A stretch of 39,552 nucleotides of DNA from JAZDLO01 sp043801935 (GTDB lineage: Bacteria > Actinomycetota > Thermoleophilia > RBG-16-64-13). The stretch's first letter is position 1. Each line of letters opens with the position of its first letter. A model generated the notes under the pieces. That model saw only the letters and a list, made by a program, of their open reading frames with translations, was not told the origin of the DNA and did no database searches. Shown here in pieces: positions 23,907 to 33,500 of this stretch. The stretch lies in contig JAZDLO010000029.1 of assembly GCA_043801935.1 (NCBI GenBank), positions 1 to 39,552 on the forward strand. Reading direction: 5' to 3'. Position numbers and translations under genes: made by a program.

Positions 23907-25151
23907 GTGGTAAACGGCTATTTCATGGCGGCGCTCAGCGGGCTCGTTGTGGTGGAGGCGATCCACCTGGCTGCCGAGCTCTTGAATCTACGTGCCCTCA
24001 GCCTCGAGCTACCCCAGGAGTTCGCGGACGTCTACGACGCTGAGACCTATCGGGGCTCCCAGACATACACGCGGGTGAAGACGCGCTTTGGCCTGTCGGC
24101 CTCCCTCTTCGACCTGGTGGTCCTGCTCGTTTTTTGGCTGGCCGGTGGATTCGGTTGGCTGGACGGCCTGGTTCGGGGCTGGGGGCTGAGCCCCATCTGG
24201 ACCGGTTTGGTGTTCCTGCTGATACTGGTCGTCGGCCGCGCGATCCTAAGCCTGCCGTTCAGTATCTGGGGCGTGTTCGTCATCGAGGAGAGGTTCGGCT
24301 TCAACCGCACCTCAGCGCGGACGTTCGTTCTCGATCTCGTGAGAGGGCTGGGCATCTCGGTCGTCCTGGGGGTGCCGCTTGCTGTCGGGTTCTTGGCCTT
24401 GTTCGAATACGCCGGTGGGCTCGCTTGGATCTACGCCTGGGCAGCCGTGGTCGCTTTTTCCTTCGTGATGCAGATCCTGGCACCAAGACTGATCATGCCG
24501 CTCTTCAACAAGTTCACGCCGCTGGAGGACGGCGATCTCAAAGACGCCATCATGGCCTATGCTCAGAAGGCGGGATTTCCCCTCAAGGACGTGTTCTCGA
24601 TCGACGCCTCCCGCCGGTCGACGAAGGGCAACGCCTTCTTCACAGGATTCGGCAACAGTAGAAGGATCGCGCTTTTCGACACGCTGATACAGCGGCACAG
24701 TACCGAGGAGTTGGTAGCGGTGCTCGCCCACGAAGTCGGCCACTACAAAAAGCGCCACGTGCTCATCGGCACAGTGACGTCGGCCTTGGAAACCGGGCTG
24801 TTCGTCGGCTTGTTCGCTCTACTCGTACAGCAGACCGGACTGTTCGTTGCCTTTAGCGTGGCCTCGCCGTCGTATTATGCGGGTGTGCTGTTCGTCGCCG
24901 TTCTTCTACGGCCTCTGCAGTTCGTCCTATCGGTGGGGGCGGCGGCGCTGTCGCGGCATCACGAGCGTCAAGCCGATGTCTTCGCCGCGACCACCACGGG
25001 CCGCGGCGATTTGCTTGCCGGCGGGCTCAGGCGCCTGTCCAAAGACAATCTATCCAACCTCACCCCGCATCCCTTCTATGTGTTCCTCAATTACTCGCAC
25101 CCGCCTGTGCTCCAGAGGGTGCGGTCGTTGGATTCGAACGCCTCCGGATGA
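23907..25151 (+). CDS. M48 family metalloprotease, Ste24/CAAX protease-like
   Basis: The GTG at 23907, with GGAG 8 bases upstream, gives 414 residues; a longer reading from 23754 would overlap the upstream gene. The protein has about seven transmembrane segments. The zinc motif HEVGH has His275, Glu276 and His279, and the third ligand is Glu353 in HERQADVFA, as in Ste24-type enzymes. The N-terminal YDAETYRGSQTYTRVKTRFG region and the SRRSTKGNAFFTGFG block are typical of the CAAX endopeptidase branch. Bacterial members are thought to act in membrane protein quality control; substrates are unknown. The gene ends 62 bases from the convergent formate dehydrogenase gene. Confidence 0.87.
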   Translation: MVNGYFMAALSGLVVVEAIHLAAELLNLRALSLELPQEFADVYDAETYRGSQTYTRVKTRFGLSASLFDLVVLLVFWLAGGFGWLDGLVRGWGLSPIWTGLVFLLILVVGRAILSLPFSIWGVFVIEERFGFNRTSARTFVLDLVRGLGISVVLGVPLAVGFLALFEYAGGLAWIYAWAAVVAFSFVMQILAPRLIMPLFNKFTPLEDGDLKDAIMAYAQKAGFPLKDVFSIDASRRSTKGNAFFTGFGNSRRIALFDTLIQRHSTEELVAVLAHEVGHYKKRHVLIGTVTSALETGLFVGLFALLVQQTGLFVAFSVASPSYYAGVLFVAVLLRPLQFVLSVGAAALSRHHERQADVFAATTTGRGDLLAGGLRRLSKDNLSNLTPHPFYVFLNYSHPPVLQRVRSLDSNASG

Positions 25152-25213
25152 AGAATACCCCCGGTCCCCGTCGCGTCAGCATGTCCGCCGTTCTTTGGGT
25201 CTCGAATGCCGCC

Positions 25214-28200
25214 TCAGACCTTCGCGATCTTGACCGCGCAGACTTTGTATTCCGCCGTGTTGGAGATGGGGTCGTAGGCGGAATTGGTCAACTCGTTCAC
25301 CGCGGTCTCCCGGAAGTGAAACGTCATGAACAGAGTGCCCGGAGGCACGCGGTCGGTCACCGTCACCCTTGTGATCACCGAGCCGCGCCGCGAACTGACC
25401 CGCATCTCTTCTCCTTCGGACACCCCGATGGCGGCGGCGTCCACCGGGTTGATCTCGGCCAGCTCATGCGGGGCCAGTGAATCCAGGATACCGGACTGTC
25501 TGGTGGAGACGTTGTACTGATAAAGCATGCGCCCGGTGGTCAGCAGGATCGGATACTCCTCGTTCGTGAGCTCGGCCGGCGCTTCGTACTCGATGCCCAG
25601 CAGCCGCCCCCGGCCGCGGGGGAAGGTGTCCCCATGCAGGTATGGTGTTCCCGGATGATCTTCGTCGGGGCACGGCCATTGCAGGCCGCAGGAATCGACC
25701 CGGTCGTAGGTCATGCCGGCGTAGGTGGGCGTCAGGGTCCTGACCTCCTCGAAGATATCTCTCGGGGAATCATAGTCCATCGGATAACCCATGCGAGTGG
25801 AGAGGTCGCAAATGATCTCCCAGTCGGGACGCGCTTCGCCCGGAGGCTCCACGGCCTTGCGCACCCGCTGCACCCGACGCTCGGTGTTGGTGAAAGTGCC
25901 GTCTTTTTCCGCGTAGCAGGCGGCCGGCAGGACCACATCCGCGTACGCGGCTGTTTCCGTCAGGAATATGTCCTGGACTACCAGGAACTCGAGGCCGTCG
26001 ATGGCTCTGCGGACATGGTTGGCGTCGGCATCGGTGAGCACCGGATCTTCACCCATGATGTACATCGCCTTCAGATCGCCGTCGGTGATCGCGTCGAACA
26101 TCTCCGGGATACGCAGGCCCGGCGTACCGTTGAGCTTGGCCCCCCACGCCTGCTCGAACTGGGCCAGGGTTTCCGGATCGGAGACAGGCCGGTAGCCGGA
26201 GAACACGTTGGGAAGGGCGGCCAGGTCGCAGGCCCCTTGCACGTTGTTCTGTCCCCGCAAGGGATTGACGCCGGAATGCTCGACGCCGACGTGCCCGGTG
26301 ACCATGGCCAGGTTGGCCAGGTTCATGACGTTGGCCGTGCCGGTGGTGTGCTCGGTGATGCCAAGGGTATAGAAGATGCCCGTGCGTGGGGTGCGCGCGT
26401 AGATCTCCGCCGCGGCGCGAAGCTTGTCCTCGGGAACGCTCGTGATATCGCTGACCACCGCCGGGGTGTATCTCTCCACGACGGCCCACAGGTCGTCGTA
26501 GTTCTCGCAGCGCTCGGCAATGAATCTCTGGTCGGCCCATCCCTCGTTGATGATGATGTTCATCATGCCGTTGACCAAGGCCGCGTCGGTGCCCGGGATG
26601 AGCTGCAGCCAGAGTTCTGCGAAGTCGACCAGCTCGATGCGCCGGGGATCGGCCACTATCAGCCGGGCCCCGCGCCGGGCGGCGCGCTTCATCTTGCCGC
26701 CGATGATGGGATGCGCTTCCGTTGTGTTGGAACCGATGATGAGCATGGCGTCGTACAACTCGACCTCGCTCAGGGAGTTCGTCATCGCGGCGCTTCCGAA
26801 CGATGTGGCCAGACCGGCCACGGTAGGAGCGTGTCAGGTTCGGGCGCAGTGATCGAGATTGTTGGTGCCCATCACCACCCTGACGAATTTCTGCATGAGC
26901 CAGTTATCTTCATTGGTGCAGCGGGCCGAGCTCAGTGCGGCGAAGGCGCCGACGCCGTCCCGGTCGCGTATCTCCTGGAAACGAGCGGCTACGAGACTCA
27001 GGGCCTCTTCCCAGGAGGACTCCTGTAACACGCCGTCTTTCCTGATCAGCGGGGTGGTGAGGCGGTCTGGGCTGTGGATCATGTCCGTGTGGAAGCGGCC
27101 CTTCACGCAGAGGGCATGGCCGTTGACCGGCGCATCCGCAGCCGTCGTTACCCCTATGACCCTACCGTCCTTGACGTTCAGATCGAAATTACAGCCGGTG
27201 CCGCAAAGCGGACACGTGGTGCGCACCCGGCTGATCTCCCATTCGCGCACGCCCTTCATCTGTGCGTTGACCAGAGCGCCGGTGGGACAGGCGTCTATAC
27301 ATTGGCCGCAGGACACACACCCGGAATCCCTGTAGGTGCCTGCGTTGAGCGCGGGATACTCAGCCTCGTCCACCTGGTAGACACGGTACTGTTCCAGCTC
27401 GTTGCAGACGCGGACGCACGTGTGGCACTTGATGCAGCGTTTGCGGTCCAGTTCCAGGATGGGCGACCCGTCGAATGGCTCGAATTGCCCCTGCTCGCCT
27501 TTGAACTCGGTCGTACCCGCGCCGTAGAGGATGGACAGGCGCTGTAACTCGCAGGCGGAGGCCGCATGGCAGGTGCACTGTAGACAGCGGGCGGCCTCCC
27601 TCCGGGCGGCCGCCTCGTCGAAGCCCAGCTCGACCTCGTCGAAGTTCGCCCGCTCCGAGACGGCGAGCTCGGGCATGTGGCTGCGCTTGTCGTAGGACAG
27701 CGGCTTGGCGCCGATATCGAACAGCTCCGGGCGGCGAGGCTCAAGGTCGGCCCACGGTGCCGCGCAGGCTGCGTCGCAGTCCTTCCCGGAAACATATGCC
27801 TCGATGGCGACCGCAGCTCGGCGGCCGGCGGCGATAGCCTCGACCACCGTGGCGGGGCCGGTCTCGCAGTCACCCCCGGCAAAGACCCCGTCTCTGCTGG
27901 TCACCAGGGTGCGCCGGTCGGCCTCGATAGTGCCCCACCGGCTCAGGGTGCAGGCATCATCCAGGCAGCCATCGTCGACCTCCTGGCCGATGGCCAGGAT
28001 GATCGTATCCGCCGCGATGGTGAATTCAGAACCCGGCACCGGTTCGGGTCGCCGCCTGCCGCTGTCGTCGGGCTCTCCCAATACCATCTTCTGACAGACC
28101 ACGCCGGTGACCCTGCCGTCCTCGCGGACCACGGAGACAGGTGCGGTGAGAAGCGAAAGGTTGACGCCCTCCGCTTCCGCCGCGGTGACCTCTTCCGCGG

Positions 28201-29335
28201 TGGCCGGCATCTCCTTGCGGGTGCGGCGGTAGACCACGGTGACTTCGTCCGCTCCCAGACGGACCGAGGACCGAGAGGCGTCCATAGCGGTGAAACCACC
28301 CCCGACGACCAGCGTTCTGCCCAAGGGCTCCGTCCAGAGCCCGGCGTTGCTCTGACGGAGAAAATCGACGGCTGCCAGGATGCCCTGCCCCTCAGCGGCG
28401 CCGGGGATGCCGCCGGTCGATCCGCACTGGGCACCGATGGCCAGATAGGTCGCGTCATAGCCGTCGGCCTTAAGGCTGGCGAGAGTGAAATCCTCGCCGA
28501 GGCGGCTGCCGAGTCTCAGTTCCACGCCCAACCGGAGGATGTCGTCGATCTCTTCGGTGATGATCTCCCGGGGCAGGCGATAAGGCGGGATGCCGGTGAG
28601 CATCATGCCGCCGGGCTGGGAATAGGCTTCGAAGATGGTCACCTGGTGACCGGCCAGAGCCAGGTAATACGCAGCGGTGAGGCCCGAGGGGCCGCTGCCG
28701 ACGACGGCGATCCTCTTACCGGTGGGAGCCGCGTGGGCTTCGGTGGTCGCCTGGCCGCCGGCGCCGGCGTGATCGCCCGCGAACCGCTTCAGCTGGCAGA
28801 TGGCCACCGGTTCCCCGTCGACCTGAGTCCGGCGGCAGGCGCCCTCGCAAGGGCGCGGGCAGATCCGGCCGATGATCCGGGGCAGCGGCAGGCGCCGCTT
28901 GACGATCCTGATGGCCTCAGCGTCGTCTCCCGCGGCGATCGCCGCCAGGTAGGCGGGAATATCGATACGTGCCGGACAGGCGTGGTGGCAGGGTGGCTCG
29001 CAGTAGGCATTATGGTTCGATAAGAACTCGGTGAGGCGTGACCGCCGCGCTTCTTCTATTTCCGGGTTAAGGGTGGTAATCTCCATGCCCGCGTGCACGG
29101 GGGTCTGGCACGCGTACACCAGCGCGTCTCCGACCACTTCCACGACACACAGCCCACAGCGGTCGACCGGCGCCAGCCGAGGGTCGTAGCAGAGCGTCGG
29201 GATCTCGATGTCGTGCGCCCGCGCGGCTTCCAGGATCGTCACGTGGGAATCGACCTGCAGGGAGCGCCCATCGATGAGGACCGTCACCTGCCGGCCACTT
29301 TCCGCGATGATCTCGTGATGAGGTAGTTCGGCCAT
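25214..29335 (-). CDS. Selenocysteine formate dehydrogenase fused to [2Fe-2S] and GltD-like NAD(P)H/FAD domains
   Basis: One gene of 1373 residues, read through an in-frame UGA (26834-26836, codon 834) as selenocysteine. Both sides of the UGA continue the formate dehydrogenase alignment: NNLDHCART-Sec-HAPTVAGLATSFG. Residues 1-90 bind [2Fe-2S] (Cys49, Cys60, Cys63, Cys76). Residues 100-190 are a GltD-type cluster domain. Residues 205-515 form an FAD/NAD(P)H domain with GSGPSG (213-218) and GGGFTA (345-350). Two ferredoxin clusters use Cys634, Cys637, Cys640 and Cys644, and Cys673, Cys676, Cys679 and Cys683. The catalytic domain starts with Cys708, Cys711, Cys715 and Cys743. Sec834 is the Mo/W ligand and is followed by the conserved His835. 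It oxidises formate to CO2, probably with NAD(P), in the cytoplasm. SelA, SelB, SelC and SelD must be encoded elsewhere. No separate diaphorase subunit is adjacent. Confidence 0.95.
26791..26836 (-). promoter_or_regulatory. Bacterial SECIS element for the formate dehydrogenase UGA
   Basis: On the minus strand the UGA is followed, after 12 bases, by GTGGCC-GGTCT-GGCCAC (26821 down to 26805), a perfect 6-bp stem with a GGUCU loop. A lower CGCT/AGCG pairing (26828-26831 with 26791-26794) extends it. The E. coli fdhF SECIS also presents GGUCU in its apical loop for SelB binding. The loop lies 18 bases after the UGA, in the range known for bacterial elements. It lies inside the coding sequence. 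Confidence 0.9.
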
Positions 29336-29387
29336 CCTTCTCCCTTTCTCACTTTGGCGGAAGACTCGGGGTGAAGCTCCAGGGATG

Positions 29388-29428
29388 AAAAAAGACCCAA
29401 GCCGTCCGATTCATCTGGAGGGCTCAGG
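29388..29428 (-). terminator. Terminator-like hairpin plus T6 in the formate dehydrogenase leader
   Basis: On the minus strand CCTGAGCC (29428-29421) pairs with GGCTTGGG (29403-29396), including two G-U pairs, and TC then T6 (29393-29388) follow. An upstream 6-bp stem CCGGCC-TGTT-GGCCGG (29447-29432) is also present. It lies 52 bases before the formate dehydrogenase start, and the gene beyond it is divergent, so it can only stop transcripts heading into formate dehydrogenase. This looks like a leader attenuator, perhaps the expression platform of a riboswitch. The sensing element is not identified. Confidence 0.5.
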
Positions 29429-29579
29429 CGTCCGGCCAACAGGCCGGCCCGCTTGCCGGCGGAGATACTCCCGAGTGATTATCCACTGAACGCCAGTCAC
29501 AGCACCGCGGGAAACAATATCAGAAATAACAGCATCACTATTCTCGGGAGCCAGAGGAGCGCCTGGTAGTCTTGTTCGG

Positions 29580-30476
29580 ATGAGACACACCTCCGGACTT
29601 CTTCGCGTGGGCATCGCCGGCGTCATATGGGGCTCCATCGCCGTCTTCGTGCGCATGGTGGACACGTCGCCCCTGGTGGTCGTCTTCTGGCGGGTCGCTT
29701 TCGGGGCAGCGGCGGTGCTGGTTTACTTGGCCGTTACCGGGAAGGTCAAGGAGCTCGCGCGGTTGAACCGGCGGGCCGTTCTCGCGCTTCTCGCCGTGGG
29801 GGCGCTGATCGCCGTCAACTGGATCCTCTTCCTGGGCGCTCTTGTCATGACCCGGGTGGCGGTGGCTGTGCTGCTTGGTTACACGGGACCGGTGTTCGTC
29901 GCTGCGCTTGCACCGCTCATCAGCCGCGAACCCTACGACCGGCGGATCGTCGCGCCGCTCGTCCTGGCCCTCGGAGGGACTGCGGTCATCGTCGGGCTGG
30001 GCGGGCTGTCGCTCGAGGGAGGCAGGAGTCTGCTGGGCGCAGGTATGGCGTTCTGCTCTGCGCTTACCTACGCGGGTCTGATGCTCACGGGCAAACGACT
30101 CCTGCGGAGCGTCTCCGCCCCCGTGCTCGCCTTCGGCGAGTACGCTTTCGCCACGGTGCTGCTGTTGCCGGCGGCGCTGCTGCTTGCCGGCCCCTCTGCG
30201 CCCAAGGAATGGGGGGCCCTCGTCACCTTGGGGGTGATCCACACAACAGTGGCGGTTCTTATCTTCTTCTCCGGCCTACGCCTGGTACGTGCGGATCAAG
30301 CCGCCGTCTTCACCTATGCCGAGCCGGTCACGGCGGTGGTGTTCGCCGCGATCTTTCTGGCGGAGCCCCTTTCGTGGGCTACGGCAGTCGGCGGCGCGGC
30401 TGTGGTGGCGGCCGGGATCCTGGTGGCGCGAATGACTCCTACTATGGGTATGGAGGCGCCGGGGACGGCGCCCTAG
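29580..30476 (+). CDS. EamA/DMT-superfamily transporter
   Basis: This 298-residue protein has about ten hydrophobic segments in two repeats, typical of the EamA (RhaT/DMT) family. Blocks GVIWGSIAVFVR near the N-terminus and TYAEPVTAVVFAAIFLAEP near the C-terminus are diagnostic. Members export amino acids, metabolites or drugs; the substrate cannot be predicted. No ribosome site is seen before the ATG. A TANNNT box (TAGTCT, 29567-29572) lies exactly seven bases upstream of the ATG, so a leaderless transcript is possible. The gene is divergent from formate dehydrogenase and shares a 244-base intergenic region with it. Confidence 0.9.
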   Translation: MRHTSGLLRVGIAGVIWGSIAVFVRMVDTSPLVVVFWRVAFGAAAVLVYLAVTGKVKELARLNRRAVLALLAVGALIAVNWILFLGALVMTRVAVAVLLGYTGPVFVAALAPLISREPYDRRIVAPLVLALGGTAVIVGLGGLSLEGGRSLLGAGMAFCSALTYAGLMLTGKRLLRSVSAPVLAFGEYAFATVLLLPAALLLAGPSAPKEWGALVTLGVIHTTVAVLIFFSGLRLVRADQAAVFTYAEPVTAVVFAAIFLAEPLSWATAVGGAAVVAAGILVARMTPTMGMEAPGTAP

Positions 30477-30554
30477 CGGACGGTCTTTCCCCGCCCCGAC
30501 GGATCGGCGCGGCCGACTTTGCAGCCCGGGGCCGATACGGTACGATTAGACGAC

Positions 30555-30583
30555 CTTTAATCGAGCCCTGTGAGGCCGAAAGG
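30555..30583 (+). promoter_or_regulatory. PyrR-binding-like RNA hairpin upstream of carB
   Basis: AGCCCTGTGAGGCC (30564-30577) matches 12 of 14 positions of the PyrR-binding loop consensus as I remember it (ARUCCNGNGAGGYU). Flanking bases form a lower stem: 30555-30558 with 30580-30583 and 30561-30563 with 30577-30579. Two bulged A's (30559-30560) sit on the 5' side, as in known PyrR loops. The 3' arm (AAAGG) overlaps the AGGAAGAG ribosome site of carB, so UMP-bound PyrR would be expected to block translation. Confidence 0.6.
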
Positions 30584-30598
30584 AAGAGTGGTTGACGC

Positions 30599-33500
30599 AT
30601 GCCCCGCCGCACCGATATCCGCAAGATCCTTCTTCTTGGTTCCGGTCCCATCGTCATCGGACAAGCGTGCGAGTTCGACTATTCCGGCACCCAGGCGTGC
30701 AAGGTGCTGATGGAAGAGGGTTTCGAGGTGGTCCTGGTCAACTCAAACCCGGCCACCATCATGACCGACCCTTTGTTCTCCCACCGTACCTACATCGAGC
30801 CCCTGGTGCCGGAAGTGGTGGCCAAGATCATCGAGGTGGAGCGGCCGGACGCCCTTCTTCCCACCCTCGGGGGGCAAACCGCCCTCAACCTGGCTGTCGC
30901 CCTCTCTGAGGACGGCACCCTGGAGAAGTACGGCGTGGAGCTCATCGGCGCCAACTATGCCGCCATCCACCGGGCCGAGGCGAGGGATGAGTTCCGAGCT
31001 ACGATGGCCTCCATCGGCCTGCGCGTCCCCGAGAGCGCCGTAGTCAAGAGCGTTGCTGAAGCCCGCGCCGCTCTCGCCGACGGCCTCAGTTTGCCCCTTA
31101 TCATCCGGCCCAGCTTCACCCTGGGCGGCCACGGGGGAGGGGTGGCGACCACGGACCTTGAGTTCGACGAGGTGGTGCTCGCCGGGCTCGAAGCCTCGCC
31201 CACCCACCAGGTTCTCCTGGAAGAGTCCATCATCGGCTGGAAGGAGTTCGAGCTGGAGGTCATGCGCGACCTCAACGACAACGTGGTGATCGTCTGCTCC
31301 ATCGAGAACATCGACCCCATGGGAGTCCACACCGGCGACTCCATCACCGTGGCGCCCCAGCAGACCCTCACCGACGTCCAGTACCAGCGCTTGCGCGACG
31401 CCTCCCTCGATATCATCCGGGCCATCGGAGTGGAGACCGGCGGCTCCAACATCCAGTTCGCCTACTCGCCGGAGACCGACGAGCTGATGGTCATCGAAAT
31501 GAACCCCCGGGTGAGCCGCTCCTCCGCCCTTGCCTCGAAAGCCACCGGATTCCCCATCGCCAAGATCGCGGCCAAACTGGCGGTGGGCTACACCCTGGAT
31601 GAGATCGCGAACGACATCACCCGCAAGACGCCGGCCTGCTTCGAACCTACGATCGACTACGTGGTGGTCAAGACTCCCCGCTGGGCCTTCGAGAAGTTCC
31701 CCCTGGCCGACGCCCGTCTCACCACCCACATGAAGAGCGTGGGAGAGAACATGGCCATCGGCCGTACCTTCAAAGAGGCTTTTCAGAAGTCCATGGGTTC
31801 GCGCGAGCTGGACGTGCGCCCTGACATCCCCGACGATAACGAGGCCCTCGTAGCTATGATCGCCATCCCCTCGGCCGAGCGCTACGACCTCATACTCGAA
31901 GCCTACCGCCGGGGCGTGACCCTGGAGGCTCTCTTCGCCGCCACCCTTATCGACGAGTGGTTCCTGGAAGAGCTGCGGGAGATAGTGGAGGCTGAGAACC
32001 ACCTCAAGAGCTTTGCTGAAGAAGGCGGCCTCCCCGCCCTGCCGCGAAAAGAGCTGTGGCACGCGAAGCGGCTTGGATTCAGTGACGAACACATCGGCCG
32101 GTTGCTCGAGGTAGCGGAGATGGAAGTGAGGGAACGCCGTATCGCCGATGCCATCATCCCCACTTACAAGGCCGTGGACACCTGCGCGGCCGAGTTCGAA
32201 GCGTACACCCCCTACTTCTACTCCACCTACGAGGAGGAGAACGAAGCCATACCCGTTCCCGACAAGGAATCGGTGATCATCCTGGGGAGCGGGCCCAATC
32301 GCATCGGGCAGGGGATCGAGTTCGACTACTGCTGCGTGCACGCCGTCCAAGAGATGCGCGAGCAGGGCTACCAGGCCATCATGGTCAACTGCAACCCCGA
32401 GACGGTCTCGACCGATTACGATACCTCTGACCGCCTTTACTTCGAGCCTCTCACCTTCGAGGACGTGCTCAACATAATCGAGAACGAGAAGCCCAAAGGG
32501 GTGGTGGTTCAGTTCGGTGGTCAGACCCCGCTGAAGATCGCCGAGCGGCTACACGCCGCCGGGGTCCCCATCCTGGGCACGTCGCAGGACGCCATCGACT
32601 TGGCCGAGGATCGCGAGCGCTTCGGCGAGGTGCTGAAGAAGCTCGGGCTCAAGGCGCCGCCGTTCGGGACGGTCCGCAACATCGAGGAGGCGCTGGCCGT
32701 CGCCGACCGCATCGGCTACCCAGTGTTGGTGCGTCCTTCGTATGTCCTGGGCGGACGGGCTATGGAGATCGTCTACGATCAGGAGAGCCTGGAGCACTAC
32801 CTGCGCACGGCGGTGAAAGCCTCCCCCCGCCACCCGGTGCTCATCGACCGCTTTCTCGAGCATTCCACCGAGATCGACGTCGACGCCCTCTGCGACGGCG
32901 AGGACGTCTATATCGGCGCCGTGATGCAGCACGTCGAAGAAGCGGGCATCCATTCGGGCGACTCGGCCTGCGTGATCCCCACTGTTTCGCTGGGCGAGGA
33001 CGCGGTGCGGCGCATCGAGGAGCAGACCGCCGCCCTGGCCCGCGAGCTGGGCGTGGTGGGCCTCATGAACGTGCAGTACGCCGTGCAGCAGAGCGATCAC
33101 GGGGGCGCCAGCATCTACGTGCTGGAGGTCAACCCCCGGGGCAGCCGGACCGTCCCCTTCGTCAGCAAGGCCACCGGAGTCTCGCTGGCTCGTGTGGCCG
33201 CCCGGATCATCGCCGGCCACAAATTGCGCGACATGGGTCTGCCTGGCTGGGATGAGTCCATCGCAGCCGGCCGGGTCCCCTGCCGGCGCGACCTGGAGCA
33301 TGTGGCGGTGAAGGAAGCCGTCCTGCCTTTCCCGCGGTTCCCCGGGGTGGACACGACCCTGGGCCCCGAGATGAAATCCACCGGTGAGGTCATGGGCGTC
33401 GGCCCCAGTTTCCCCGCCGCTTTCGCCAAGGCGTCGCTGGCCGCCGGAGACCGGCTGCCCCGGGAAGGCACGGTGTTCGTCTCCGTGGCGGACGCCGAGA

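Noticed and set aside
26834..26836. Nonsense mutation splitting formate dehydrogenase into two genes or a pseudogene
   Set aside because: The codon aligns with the catalytic Sec/Cys site, both sides continue the same protein, and a SECIS hairpin follows. Recoding explains it better.
25634..29023. Plus-strand open frames opposite formate dehydrogenase (25634-27028 and 27677-29023)
   Set aside because: Both are long, repeat-free shadows with no recognisable domain, fully covered by the minus-strand gene.
29430..29577. tRNA-Sec (selC) gene upstream of the terminator-like hairpin
   Set aside because: The TTCGA T-loop and the long acceptor/variable arms expected of tRNA-Sec could not be found on the minus strand.
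29411..29665. 84-codon minus-strand frame in the region between formate dehydrogenase and EamA
   Set aside because: It overlaps the EamA start and the leader hairpins, has no ribosome site and resembles no known protein.
30743..32350. Antisense open frame of 535 codons within carB
   Set aside because: It lies wholly opposite a well-conserved gene; composition is typical of a shadow frame. The same applies to antisense frames at 32549-33952 and 15877-16746.
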